DNA from: Telluria mixta
GTDB taxonomy: Bacteria > Pseudomonadota > Gammaproteobacteria > Burkholderiales > Burkholderiaceae_D
Assembly (NCBI RefSeq): GCF_029223865.1
Contig: NZ_CP119520.1
Location: 5,146,001-5,210,000, forward strand
DNA: 64,000 nucleotides
Reading direction: 5' to 3'
The translations under genes were made by a program, and so were the position numbers. Numbering within the stretch: the stretch's first letter is position 1; every line of letters begins with the position of its first letter. The notes beneath the pieces are model-generated. The model ran no database searches and was not told the origin of the DNA. It was given only the letters and a program-made list of their open reading frames with translations. This document shows positions 1 through 8,825 of this stretch, in pieces.

Positions 1-195
1 CTGGCCGGCCTGGACGTCGGCGGGGTCTGGCCCGTGCTGCGCAGCCTGGCCGGTGCGCCGGGGCAGATCGTGCCGCTGTGCGTGCTGGCGGGCGAGGCGT
101 GGGTGGCGCGGCGTTCGCTGTTGCGAGTGCGCGCGCGGCTCGGGCCGGCGTTGGGGCGCTATCTGGTGACGTCGTCCTTGCCGCCATCGTTCTGA
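1..195 (+). CDS. hpnG: Probable HpnG, C-terminal fragment (adenosylhopane nucleosidase/phosphorylase)
   Basis: Only the last 64 codons are inside the window; the stop is TGA at 193-195. The frame has strongly G/C-biased third positions like its neighbours, so it is coding. The tail (RSLAGAPGQIVPLCVLAGEA, then an arginine/leucine-rich helix) resembles the C-terminus I remember for hopanoid-associated phosphorylases. HpnG removes adenine from adenosylhopane to give ribosylhopane, the step after HpnH, which is encoded in this locus. It converges on mlaA and overlaps its 3' end by 37 bp. The family call rests on a short tail plus gene context and would need the upstream sequence to confirm. Confidence 0.5.
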   Translation: MAGLDVGGVWPVLRSLAGAPGQIVPLCVLAGEAWVARRSLLRVRARLGPALGRYLVTSSLPPSF

Positions 196-899
196 CCATA
201 GTCTGGCAGCGGCGTCTCCCTGCCTTCGTCGAGCTGCGCGCGTCGCCGGCCCAGGTAGGCATCGCGCACGAACAGATAGCGGTCCAGCGCGGCCTGCTCC
301 AGCAGGTTGGTCGCGTTCAGGTAGCGGGCCCGGGTACTGACGAAGTCGGCGCCCCACAGCGTGTTGCGCAGCGCCGGCTTCGCGTATGTGGCGGGCGAGC
401 CGTACTGGTCGACGGCGAAGCCGGCCGTGTCGCGGAACGTGCTCGGGCCGAACAGCGGCAGCACGAGGTAGGGACCGGCCGGTACGCCGTAGTGGCCCAG
501 CGTGAGGCCGAAGTCCTGGTCGCGCTTGGCGATGCCGGCCGGCGTGGCGATGTCGAGCACGCCCAGCAGCCCGAACGTGGAATTGACGGCCACGCGCATC
601 AGGTCGTTCATGCCGTCCATCAGGCGCAACTGGGCGAAATCGTTCAGCATCACGGTGACGTCGCCCAGGTTGGAAAAGACATTCTCGACGCCGGTGCGGA
701 CGAAGCGCGGCACGGCACGGTTGTACGTGCGCGCGACCGGTTGTGCAATGTGGCGGTCGAGCGAGTCGTTGAAGCGGTACGTGGCGCGGTTGAGCGGTTC
801 CAGCGGATCGGCCTTGTCACGTTCCGGGCCGGTGGCGCAGCCGGACAGGAGTAACAGCAGCGTGGTCGCAACGAGCCGGCGCGGCGGCGGATGGGTCAT
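159..899 (-). CDS. mlaA: MlaA/VacJ-family outer-membrane lipoprotein
   Basis: This 246-residue protein begins with a lipoprotein signal peptide whose lipobox is LSGC, with the lipidated Cys at residue 21. It continues with the MlaA hallmarks DPLEPLNRATYRFND near residue 31 and a central GVLDIATPAGI segment. Family members sit in the outer membrane and move phospholipids between the outer leaflet and a periplasmic carrier. The start codon overlaps the hpnN stop (ATGA), so the two genes are translationally coupled. With hpnN and the MlaC-like hpnM next door, a role in placing hopanoids in the outer membrane is a reasonable inference. A long open frame runs upstream of this start, but it is the wrong frame of hpnN. 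Confidence 0.9.
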   Translation of the reverse strand: MTHPPPRRLVATTLLLLLSGCATGPERDKADPLEPLNRATYRFNDSLDRHIAQPVARTYNRAVPRFVRTGVENVFSNLGDVTVMLNDFAQLRLMDGMNDLMRVAVNSTFGLLGVLDIATPAGIAKRDQDFGLTLGHYGVPAGPYLVLPLFGPSTFRDTAGFAVDQYGSPATYAKPALRNTLWGADFVSTRARYLNATNLLEQAALDRYLFVRDAYLGRRRAQLDEGRETPLPDYGQNDGGKDDVTR

Positions 900-3520
900 G
901 GCGGTCCTCGTTCGGCAGGAGCCGGGGCGCGGGGCTGCCCCAGCAGGACGGGCTGGAAGAACACGGCGCCGATCAGGGTGCAGACCAGCGCCAGCACCAG
1001 CAGCTTGCCCATGCTGGCGGTGCCGGGGTGGTGCGACAGCCACAGGCTGCCGAATGCGGTGCCGGTGGTCGCCGCGCTGAGGACGATCGCTTGCGTGAGC
1101 GGATGTTCCAGCCGGGCCGGCTGCCCCGCGCGCCACGCCATGATGTAATAGATCTTGAACGCGACGCCGACGCCCAGCAGCAGCGGCAGCGCGATGATGT
1201 TCGCGAAATTCAGGTGGATGCGCAGCAGCACGCAGGCCTCCAGCGTGACCAGGCTCGACACGAGCAGGGGCACCATCGTCAGCAGCACGTCGCCCACGCG
1301 CCGGAACGCGATCCACAACAGCAGCGCGATGGTGACGACGGCCAGCAGCGCCGCCTGCACGAACGCGGCGATGATCAGGTCCGCCGCATGGCGCACGGAG
1401 ATCGGCCCGCCGGCCGCATCCGGCGCGATGCGCAGCACGGCATCGGTGAAGCGGCGCAGCCGGCTGGCGTCCTCGCGGCTCGTTCCCGTCGGCCCCGTCG
1501 GCCGCCTTGGGCTGACGTCGACGAGCGCGCGGCCATCGGGCGCGATCCAGTTGCGGCGCATCGGGGCGGGCAGGGTCGCCAGCGTGACGGGTTGCGGCTG
1601 CAGTGCGAGGCGCAGGGCGTCCAGCGCGAGGCGCAGCGTTCCCGCCAGCGCCTGGTCGGCACGGTCGCGGGCGGCCGGCCCCGCCCGTGCCAGGGCAGCG
1701 AGCGCCCGCGCGAGCCGTGACGCTTCGGCCGCCCCGGGCCCGGGATGGTCGAGCGCCGCGTTGTGCAGCGACAGCGCGGCCGTGCGCAGCGCCGCCGCGC
1801 GCTGCGGGTCCGACGCCGGTGCGATGGGCGACATCTCCAGCACGGGCAGCAGGCGGGCGGCGGCGGCCGCGATGGCGTCCAGTTTGCCGGTCTGGCCGTC
1901 GGGGACGAGGCTGGCCGCCGTCAGGACATGGGCGACGTCGGGCAGGCGTTCCAGGCGCGCCGCCAGCGTGGTCGCCTGCGCCAGCGACGGGGCGAGCACC
2001 TGCACGTTGTCGAGGCCGATGTCGGTGCCGCGCGCGAGCGACGCCAGCGTCGCCATCGACTCGCTGCCGGGGTTCTTGAGGTGCAGCGGATCGAAGTCGA
2101 ACTCGAGGCGCCACAGCAGGGGAATGCCGGCCCCGACGAGCGCCAGCGTCGCCGCCAGCACCGTCTTGCGGTGGGTCTGGAGCGCGTGGTCGATGCCGGC
2201 CAGCCATGGGTAGCCGGGCGCGAGCAGCCCCGCCGGCGGATCGCTGATGCGGATCAGCGCGGGCAGCACGGTCAGGCAGGCGGGCAGGGCGACGCACAGG
2301 ATGCCCACGCCCGCGATCTGCCCCAGCTCGGCCACGCCGCGGTAGGCCGTCGGCAGGAAGGCGAGGAAGCCGAACGCGGTGGCCGTCGCCGCGAGGGTGA
2401 GCGGCAGCGCGAGCGCGCGCGCCGTCGCCAGCAGCGCCGTGCCGGTACCGGGCCGCACACGCCGCAGTTCGCGGAAACGCATGCCGAACTGGATCCCGAA
2501 ATCGATCCCGAGCCCGACGAACAGGATCGCGAACGCGATGGAAATCAGGTTCAGCGCCCCCACCATGATGAGCCCCAGCGCGGCCGTGAGCGCCAGGCCG
2601 CCCAGCATCGTGATGCACAGCGCCAGCACGAGCGGTGCCGAACGCACCGCGCGCCACAGCAGCACGAGCACGATCACGACGGGGATGCTGCCGACGAGCG
2701 GCGAGCCTTCCTGCAGCGAGGCGAACTCGTCGTCCGACAGCGGCACGGGCCCCGTCAGCGTGACCTGGGCGCCATAGTGTTCGGCCAGCCGCAGGTCGGC
2801 GGCGGCCGCGCGGATCGCGTCGCTGGACGCGGCGCCCGGCAGCAGGGCGGCGTAGTCGAGCACGGGCCGGACTTCCACGAGGCCGGGCTCGGTGGCTGCG
2901 CCGGTGGTTGCAAGTGCCTGCCAGGACAGGGCGGCGTTCCGTCCGGCGAGGACGTCCTCGACTGTCGCGGCGCTGCGCGCCAGCAGCGGCGCCATCTGCG
3001 GGAGCGTGACCTGGCCCGTCAGCAGGGGCGCGCCCAAGGTGACCGACAGCAGGTTCGCGATGCCCCGCAGCGACGGGTCGCGCGCGAGCGCATCGAGCAG
3101 GGGACGCGCGTCGACGAGGCGCGCCGTCAGGTCGCGGACCTCGGCGGCGTCGAGGTACAGCAAGCCGTTGCGGCAGAAGAAATCGTCACCGGCGCCGAGG
3201 TCCACCGCGCGGAACAGCGCGGGCTGGCGGCGCAGGCGGTCGGCCAGTTCCCGGGCCGCCTGCGCCGCGAACTCGGGCGCGGGCGCCCGGACGACTGCCA
3301 GGGTCGTGTCGCCCCGGTTCGGGAACGCGGCGGCGATGGCGGCGTCGCGCCGGGCCCACGGGGCGTTCGCGTCGATCAACTGCCCAACGTCCGTATTGAT
3401 CGCGAAATGGCGCGCGACATAAAGCCCGGATGCAAGGACCAGCAGGACGAACGCCCCGACCACCGCCCACGGGTGGCGGCATGACAGGTGGACGAGCCTG
3501 GCAATCTGGTGAGTCAGCAT
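896..3520 (-). CDS. hpnN: Hopanoid RND transporter HpnN
   Basis: This 874-residue RND/MMPL-type inner-membrane protein has an N-terminal membrane helix at about residues 18-36, a large periplasmic loop with an early NTDVGQLIDANAPW segment, then a block of helices around 270-430. A second loop and a second helix block near the C-terminus follow. The duplicated loop-plus-helices layout is that of the HpnN family, shown in Rhodopseudomonas to be needed to move hopanoids to the outer membrane. It is divergent from hpnM across 113 bp and overlaps mlaA by ATGA. Family assignment is firm; the cargo here is inferred from the surrounding hpn genes. Confidence 0.9.
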   Translation of the reverse strand: MLTHQIARLVHLSCRHPWAVVGAFVLLVLASGLYVARHFAINTDVGQLIDANAPWARRDAAIAAAFPNRGDTTLAVVRAPAPEFAAQAARELADRLRRQPALFRAVDLGAGDDFFCRNGLLYLDAAEVRDLTARLVDARPLLDALARDPSLRGIANLLSVTLGAPLLTGQVTLPQMAPLLARSAATVEDVLAGRNAALSWQALATTGAATEPGLVEVRPVLDYAALLPGAASSDAIRAAAADLRLAEHYGAQVTLTGPVPLSDDEFASLQEGSPLVGSIPVVIVLVLLWRAVRSAPLVLALCITMLGGLALTAALGLIMVGALNLISIAFAILFVGLGIDFGIQFGMRFRELRRVRPGTGTALLATARALALPLTLAATATAFGFLAFLPTAYRGVAELGQIAGVGILCVALPACLTVLPALIRISDPPAGLLAPGYPWLAGIDHALQTHRKTVLAATLALVGAGIPLLWRLEFDFDPLHLKNPGSESMATLASLARGTDIGLDNVQVLAPSLAQATTLAARLERLPDVAHVLTAASLVPDGQTGKLDAIAAAAARLLPVLEMSPIAPASDPQRAAALRTAALSLHNAALDHPGPGAAEASRLARALAALARAGPAARDRADQALAGTLRLALDALRLALQPQPVTLATLPAPMRRNWIAPDGRALVDVSPRRPTGPTGTSREDASRLRRFTDAVLRIAPDAAGGPISVRHAADLIIAAFVQAALLAVVTIALLLWIAFRRVGDVLLTMVPLLVSSLVTLEACVLLRIHLNFANIIALPLLLGVGVAFKIYYIMAWRAGQPARLEHPLTQAIVLSAATTGTAFGSLWLSHHPGTASMGKLLVLALVCTLIGAVFFQPVLLGQPRAPAPAERGPP

Positions 3521-3633
3521 GGTGCGTTCATTAGACCGGATGCGGCCCGGGTCACCGCATGATCTGGCGCAGCCGTGCGCGGGAACACGGATGGCCGGTA
3601 GACGGTCCTATGGACGTGTTGATCGAGGCTCCC

Positions 3634-4245
3634 ATGAAACTGTCTCCATTCCTGTTCGCCTTTGTCTTTTCGATGCCGCTGGCCTGTGCCGGGCAGACGG
3701 CCGAGCGCACGCCGGAACAAACGTTGAGAAGCACCATCGACAAGGTCATGACGGCCATCCGCGGCGACCCCGGCGCGCGTGCGGGCGACCCCGAGCGGAC
3801 GCTGGCGATCGTGCGGCGCGACTTCCTGCCGTCCACCGACTTCATGCTGACGACGCAGTACGCGGTGGGAAGCGCGTGGGCGCAGGCGACACCGGCCCAG
3901 CGCGAGGCGCTGTTCCGCGAGTTCCAGACCCTGCTGGCGCGCACGTACGCCATCCAGCTGACGCAGATCCAGCAGGAAAACATGCAGTTCCGCTACGCGC
4001 CGGCGGGCCGTCCCGCCCCGAACGCCACCGACGCCGTCGTCAGGACCACCGTGGTCACGGGCGGCGACACGATGCCGATCGACTACCGGATGCATAAAAC
4101 GCCGGCCGGCTGGAAGATCTACGACATCAACATGATGGGCGCGTGGATGATCCAGGTGTACCGCCAGCAGTTCGCGGCCCGGCTGACGGCGGAAGGTATC
4201 GACGGCCTCGTCAGGTACCTGGCTGCTCACAACCGGGGACCCTGA
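3634..4245 (+). CDS. hpnM: HpnM, MlaC/Ttg2D-family periplasmic protein
   Basis: This 203-residue protein has a cleavable signal peptide (MKLSPFLFAFVFSMPLACAG). It belongs to the toluene-tolerance Ttg2D/MlaC family: the segments RRDFLPSTDFMLTTQYAVG, FQTLLARTYAIQL and an ending KIYDINMMGAWMIQVYRQQF are the family core that binds lipid in the periplasm. The ATG at 3634 is chosen because it gives a clean signal peptide and follows GAGG by six bases; upstream in-frame starts add an implausible hydrophilic tail. It lies between hpnN and hpnL on the opposite strand and overlaps the end of hpnL by 19 bp. It is probably a hopanoid or phospholipid carrier between HpnN and the outer membrane. Confidence 0.82.
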   Translation: MKLSPFLFAFVFSMPLACAGQTAERTPEQTLRSTIDKVMTAIRGDPGARAGDPERTLAIVRRDFLPSTDFMLTTQYAVGSAWAQATPAQREALFREFQTLLARTYAIQLTQIQQENMQFRYAPAGRPAPNATDAVVRTTVVTGGDTMPIDYRMHKTPAGWKIYDINMMGAWMIQVYRQQFAARLTAEGIDGLVRYLAAHNRGP

Positions 4246-5252
4246 GCGAGGACCCTGAGCAGGCGCAGCCGGCGCACCTCGAACCAATGCCAGGAGACGA
4301 GGGCGGGAACGCCGGTCGCGACTTCGCGCATGCGCTTGACGAGTGCCAGCGACAGCGCCACATCCCCGCCCACGCCGGCCAGCTGGCCGAACAACAGCAC
4401 GGCGGCTTCCTGCACGCCCAGGCCGGCGGGCACGATGAAGCCGGCGTGGCGCACGGCCTGCGTGAGCGCCTCGATGGCGAGCGCGGCCTGCAGGCCGACG
4501 GGATGGCCGAGGAGGGCCAGCGCAAACCACGTCTCGAACGTGCCCAGTACGTTGGCCAGCAGCGACCACGCCGCCGCCCGCGCGAGGCGGCCGCGTTGCC
4601 GGAACAGGCGGCCGATGGCGGCATCGATGGCGGCGCCGTCCAGGTGCGGCGCGATCCGGTTCCGCGGCCCCAGCAGGCGCAGCGCCCACTGTTCCAGCCG
4701 CGCGAACGGCGCGCCATGGCGGAGCAGCCACCACGCCAGCAATGGTAGCGGCAGCGACAGCGCCAGCGCCGCCGCGACGATGCCGACGAGGCCCGGCCCG
4801 GCCGCCAGCTTCAGCATCAGCACAGCACCGGCGCCGCAGAAGAGATACAGCACGACGATGGTCAGCAACACTTCCACGACAACACTGGCCGTGACGCCCG
4901 CCGTGTCGGACACCCGCACGCAGGCCAGCCGCACCCCGGCGACCTCGCCACCGATGTTCGCCACCGGCAGCAGCCGGTTGACGGCCTCGCGCACGAACGC
5001 GACCCACAACAGGAACAGCGGGCCCGCCGCGCGCCCGGGGTCGAACGGCGCGAGCAGCACCCGCCACCCGCGGGTGTCGAGCGCCTGCGTGACGACGCGG
5101 GCCGGCACGACGAGCAGCAGCGCCCAGCCGGCCCGCTCGAACGCGCCCACGATGCCGGACCAGCCTTCCGCGACGACGAGCGCGGCCAGCAGCGCGAGCC
5201 CGGCGATGGATGCCGACCAGGCCAGCCAGCCCATCGTGCCGGTGCGGCTCAT
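4227..5252 (-). CDS. hpnL: HpnL, hopanoid-associated integral membrane protein
   Basis: This 341-residue protein has about eight hydrophobic segments and belongs to the lysylphosphatidylglycerol-synthase-transmembrane-like/flippase superfamily. Typical family marks are NRLLPVANIGGEVAGVRLA near residue 90 and the late FIVPAGLGVQEAAVLLFGQL segment. The start at 5252 overlaps the hpnK stop (ATGA). HpnL proteins occur beside hopanoid genes; their biochemical role is not settled, and flipping of extended hopanoids across the inner membrane is a guess from fold and context. It is the last gene of the ispH-hpnHIJKL operon. Confidence 0.85.
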   Translation of the reverse strand: MSRTGTMGWLAWSASIAGLALLAALVVAEGWSGIVGAFERAGWALLLVVPARVVTQALDTRGWRVLLAPFDPGRAAGPLFLLWVAFVREAVNRLLPVANIGGEVAGVRLACVRVSDTAGVTASVVVEVLLTIVVLYLFCGAGAVLMLKLAAGPGLVGIVAAALALSLPLPLLAWWLLRHGAPFARLEQWALRLLGPRNRIAPHLDGAAIDAAIGRLFRQRGRLARAAAWSLLANVLGTFETWFALALLGHPVGLQAALAIEALTQAVRHAGFIVPAGLGVQEAAVLLFGQLAGVGGDVALSLALVKRMREVATGVPALVSWHWFEVRRLRLLRVLAQGPRL

Positions 5253-6163
5253 GGGCCGCCGGTGCCGCCCGTGACGGCATCGTCGGCCCATGTGCCACGC
5301 GGGTCGCCTGCCGCTGCGACAAGGTCCGTGAATCCGCCGAAGCGCCAGCCTTGGGCGCGGAGGGCGCCGCACACCGCTCGCACATGCGGCGAGACGAGGG
5401 CCGCGAACTCGGCGGCGTGGCGGTAGCCGCGCATCGAAGGCGCGATCGCCGCGCCCGACGCGAGCGCCGGATGCAGGTACAGCTCGCCGATGCCGGACGT
5501 CGGCAAATTGCACAGTGCATCCAGCAAGGCCGCCTCGTCGAAGCGCCCGGACTGGTGGGTGCCCATTAAGTAGTCGTTGTGGCGGATGCCGGCGGCGTCC
5601 AGCCTGGCTTCGAGCAGCGCCAGCCAGGGACGGAGCCACCATGTCGAAGATATCCCGGGCGGTCCCGTTTCACGCGGCAGTCTGACGGACCGCAGCCCGA
5701 ACTCGCGTCCGATACCCATGATGAGCGACAGGACCGTCGGATGCAGGTGGAAATGCTTGTGCGCATTGACGTGGTCGAGCGCAAGACCCGTGACGGCGAA
5801 CGCTTCGAACTGGGCACGGATCTCCAGCGCCAGCTGGCGGCGTACGCGCGGCAGGCAGACGAAGCGCGCACCGTCGCGTACCATGCGCGCACCGAAGCGA
5901 CCCTGCGCATCGACGAGATCGGGGATCGCCCGCGGCGGCAGTACGGACGCGCCGTCGGCCAGGACGAGGTGCAGGCCGACCCGCAGTCCCGGCGACGCGT
6001 GCGCACGGTCGACCGCATCCCGGGCGGCCGGCGCGCCCACCATCAGGCTGGCCGCGGTCAGGATACCGTCCCGATGCGCGCGCTCGACGGCCGCGTTCAC
6101 GCTCGGGTGCAGGCCGAAGTCGTCGGCGGTGACGATGAGGCCCCGTCCACGCAGCGTGCTCAT
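5249..6163 (-). CDS. hpnK: Hopanoid deacetylase HpnK (YdjC family)
   Basis: This 304-residue YdjC/carbohydrate-deacetylase-fold protein has the N-terminal metal motif TADDFG (Asp14, Asp15) and the histidine cluster HVNAHKHFHLHP near residue 130. A late GELYLHPA segment completes the site. In Burkholderia, HpnK removes the acetyl group from N-acetylglucosaminyl bacteriohopanetetrol made by HpnI, giving the glucosamine head group. Its start overlaps the hpnJ stop and its stop overlaps the hpnL start, both ATGA, so all three are translationally coupled. Confidence 0.9.
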   Translation of the reverse strand: MSTLRGRGLIVTADDFGLHPSVNAAVERAHRDGILTAASLMVGAPAARDAVDRAHASPGLRVGLHLVLADGASVLPPRAIPDLVDAQGRFGARMVRDGARFVCLPRVRRQLALEIRAQFEAFAVTGLALDHVNAHKHFHLHPTVLSLIMGIGREFGLRSVRLPRETGPPGISSTWWLRPWLALLEARLDAAGIRHNDYLMGTHQSGRFDEAALLDALCNLPTSGIGELYLHPALASGAAIAPSMRGYRHAAEFAALVSPHVRAVCGALRAQGWRFGGFTDLVAAAGDPRGTWADDAVTGGTGGP

Positions 6164-7620
6164 GAATGGGAAGCGCCATGGGCGCGCAGGAAATGGAAGA
6201 ATTCGACGCCTTCGCGCAGGCGCCGCCGCGTCATGTCCCAGCTCTGCAGCATCTCGCTGACGATTTCCCAGATCTTCGAGGGACGGAAATAGAAGCTGCG
6301 GTAAAACTGTTCCACGCCATGGTAGATCTCGTCGCTCGACAGGTGCGGATAGCTGAGCGCGGCCAGTTGCACGCCGCTGCCGTCGACGAGCGGAATGGTC
6401 TTGTGCGGCGGTATCCAGTCGTTTTCCAGCGCCTGTTCGTACAGCCGGGTGCCCGGGTACGGCGCCGCCAGCGAGACCTGGATCGTGTGCGGGTTGATCT
6501 CCTTGGCGAATGCGATCGATTTCGCGATCGTCTCCCTCGTCTCGCCGGGCAGGCCGAGGATGAACGTACCGTGCACGGTGATCCCGAGCGCGCGGCAGTC
6601 GGCGGCGAAGCGCCGTGCGATGTCGGTCCGCAATCCCTTCTTGATGTTCAGGAGGATCTGATCGTCGCCGGACTCGTAGCCCACCAGCAGCAGCCGCAAG
6701 CCGTTTTCTTTCATGATCTTGAGCGTCGAATAGGGCACGTTCGCCTTCGCGTTGCACGACCACGTCACGCCCAGCTTGCCGAGACCTCGTGCGATTTCTT
6801 CGGCGCGCGGGCGGAAGTCCGTGAACGTGTCGTCATCGAACATGATTTCCTTCACTTCCGGCATGTTCTCCCGGATCCAGCGGACTTCCGCGAGCACGTT
6901 GTCCGCGGAGCGCGTGCGGTAGCGATGCCCGCCGACGGTCTGCGGCCACAGGCAGAACGTGCAGCGCGAGCGGCATCCGCGTCCCGTGTACAGCGACACG
7001 TACGGATAGTTCAGGTAGCCGATGAAATAATTGCGGATGTTCAGGTCGCGCCGGTACACGGGCGCGACGAACGGCAGCGCGTCCATGTCTTCGATGATCG
7101 CGCGGGGCGGGTTGTGATGGATCGCACCGCCTGCATCCCGCCAGCTGACGCCATCGACCTCCGCCAGCGGCAGGCCCCCCGCGATGTCGCGGCAGGTGTA
7201 GTCGAATTCCTCGCGCGCGACGAAGTCGACGGCACTGCCTGCCTGCAGCGACCCGCCGGGATCGACGGCGACCTTGGCGCCGACCATGCCGACGCGTACG
7301 GCCGCATGGATGTCCTTGAGCATCGCGGCGAAGCGCACGTCGCCCGGAAACGAGGGCGTGCTCGTGTGGATGATCACGAGGTCGTATTGCCGCGCGACGT
7401 CCAGCGCCTGGGCGACGGACAGACCGTCCGCCGGGGCATCGAGCAGCCGGCTGCCGGGCACGAGGGCGGCGGGCTGGGCCAGCCAGGTCGGATACCAGAA
7501 CGAGCGGATCTCGCGCTTCGCCTGGTAGCGCGAGCCGGCGCCGCCGTCGAAGCCGTCGAACGACGGTGCCTGCAGGAACAGGGTTTTCAGCATTGCCGTC
7601 GTCATGTCCGTGGTGTCCAT
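6160..7620 (-). CDS. hpnJ: Radical SAM protein HpnJ (BHT cyclitol ether formation)
   Basis: This 486-residue B12-binding-type radical SAM enzyme has an N-terminal cobalamin-like domain (about 10-170) and a radical SAM core with Cys216, Cys220 and Cys223 in RGCRSRCTFC. HpnJ homologues are required to convert glucosaminyl bacteriohopanetetrol to the cyclitol ether. Three in-frame ATGs occur (7620, 7605, 7593); none has a strong ribosome site. The first is used here because it lies five bases after the hpnI stop, but the third (MLKTLFLQAPSF) matches the usual family beginning and may be the real one. Its stop overlaps the hpnK start. Confidence 0.9.
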   Translation of the reverse strand: MDTTDMTTAMLKTLFLQAPSFDGFDGGAGSRYQAKREIRSFWYPTWLAQPAALVPGSRLLDAPADGLSVAQALDVARQYDLVIIHTSTPSFPGDVRFAAMLKDIHAAVRVGMVGAKVAVDPGGSLQAGSAVDFVAREEFDYTCRDIAGGLPLAEVDGVSWRDAGGAIHHNPPRAIIEDMDALPFVAPVYRRDLNIRNYFIGYLNYPYVSLYTGRGCRSRCTFCLWPQTVGGHRYRTRSADNVLAEVRWIRENMPEVKEIMFDDDTFTDFRPRAEEIARGLGKLGVTWSCNAKANVPYSTLKIMKENGLRLLLVGYESGDDQILLNIKKGLRTDIARRFAADCRALGITVHGTFILGLPGETRETIAKSIAFAKEINPHTIQVSLAAPYPGTRLYEQALENDWIPPHKTIPLVDGSGVQLAALSYPHLSSDEIYHGVEQFYRSFYFRPSKIWEIVSEMLQSWDMTRRRLREGVEFFHFLRAHGASHS

Positions 7621-7625
7621 GATGG

Positions 7626-8825
7626 TTAGCGCCAGGACGGCCGGTCGTGCGAAGCGGGCGCGGCGGAAGGCCGGTCCGGTGCCGCCGCCCGGCCCGTGTC
7701 GATGGGCAGGCGGTGCTGCCGCCAGTGCGTCGTCGTCCCGGCAAAGGCGCTCGCCCACTCCAGCATCGACAGGACGTCGCGCAGCGGGGCATGCCACGCA
7801 TGACCGGGGGCGGGGACATCCGGCGCCGGCCTGCGCCAGTGCAGGCCGATGCGCGCCGTCGCACCGCAGAGTGCGAGCGCCGCGTTCCCCGCCGTCGGCG
7901 TGAGGTACACGCCCAGGAGCAGCATCGGCAGCGTGAAGGTGATGAAGGACAAGGCGTAGCCGAGCGGATTGAGCGAGCGGATCGTCTGCATCCAGCGCCG
8001 CTCGCGTGCCCACAGCGCGCGCAGGCTGCGTTCGGTCACGTCGGTTCCCACGTTGACGTCGGACAGCACCGTCTCCAGGCCCAGGCCGCGGACGAGTTCG
8101 CCGAGCCGGTAATCGTCGGCCAGGCGGTTCTTCAGCACCTCGATGCCGCCGATCGCCCGCAGCGTCGCCGCCCGCACGGCGATCGTCGCACCGAACGCGA
8201 AGGCGCAGCTGCCGCCGCTGCTCGCGACGCGGACCGACGGTGCGAACCACGTGTCGATGAACAGTGCGCCGATCCGCGGCCACAAGCCGTCCAGCGGCCG
8301 GCCGTGGTACAGGCAGGTGACGATGCCGACCTGCGGCTCGGCCAGCGGCGCGGTCACGCGCGCCACGTAATCGGGCCCGACGGCGATGTCGCTGTCGGCG
8401 AGCACGAGCCAGGGATGGCGTGCGGCCTGCATCATGTTGATGAGGTTGCTTACCTTGCGGTTGCTGCCGTGGTCGCGCGGGTCGACGACGAGCCGCATGT
8501 CGACGGCGGGGAAGCGCCGGGCCAGCCGCTCCACGACGGCAATGGCCGGGTCGGCCGGATCGCGGACCCCGAACACGAGCTGGACATGTGGATGCGTCTG
8601 CGTGCACAGGCCGGCGAGATTCTCTTCCAGCCGGGGCTCGGCGCCGCACAGGGGCTTGAGCACGGTGACGGGCGTCCAGGCGGGCTGCCGGTCGGCGCGC
8701 ACGAGGCCGACGCGCACGACGTCGACGCGGCGGACGCGGCCGCGGCAGAACAGGGCCGCCAGCGCGTACAGCGTCGCGAGCACCGTCAGCGCCGTGCCGG
8801 CCAGCGTGGCGAACGACGGCATCAT
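7626..8825 (-). CDS. hpnI: Hopanoid glycosyltransferase HpnI
   Basis: This 399-residue GT2/GT21-like (ceramide-glucosyltransferase-like) enzyme has a membrane anchor at about residues 8-28 and VTVLKPLCGAEPRLEENL near residue 55. The nucleotide-sugar DxD site is in LADSDIAVG, and the acceptor-side motifs are LADDYRLGE and RRWMQTIR. C-terminal hydrophobic segments follow. In Burkholderia, HpnI adds N-acetylglucosamine to bacteriohopanetetrol. The first of two consecutive ATG codons is used; it overlaps the hpnH stop. Confidence 0.9.
   Translation of the reverse strand: MMPSFATLAGTALTVLATLYALAALFCRGRVRRVDVVRVGLVRADRQPAWTPVTVLKPLCGAEPRLEENLAGLCTQTHPHVQLVFGVRDPADPAIAVVERLARRFPAVDMRLVVDPRDHGSNRKVSNLINMMQAARHPWLVLADSDIAVGPDYVARVTAPLAEPQVGIVTCLYHGRPLDGLWPRIGALFIDTWFAPSVRVASSGGSCAFAFGATIAVRAATLRAIGGIEVLKNRLADDYRLGELVRGLGLETVLSDVNVGTDVTERSLRALWARERRWMQTIRSLNPLGYALSFITFTLPMLLLGVYLTPTAGNAALALCGATARIGLHWRRPAPDVPAPGHAWHAPLRDVLSMLEWASAFAGTTTHWRQHRLPIDTGRAAAPDRPSAAPASHDRPSWR

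Noticed and set aside
159..2657. An 832-codon minus-strand open frame
   Set aside because: Its N-terminal 585 codons are an alternative frame of hpnN; only the end from 899 down is a real gene (mlaA).
1745..3484. A 579-codon plus-strand open frame opposite hpnN
   Set aside because: Antisense shadow rich in Arg and Gln; the minus strand carries a clear RND transporter.
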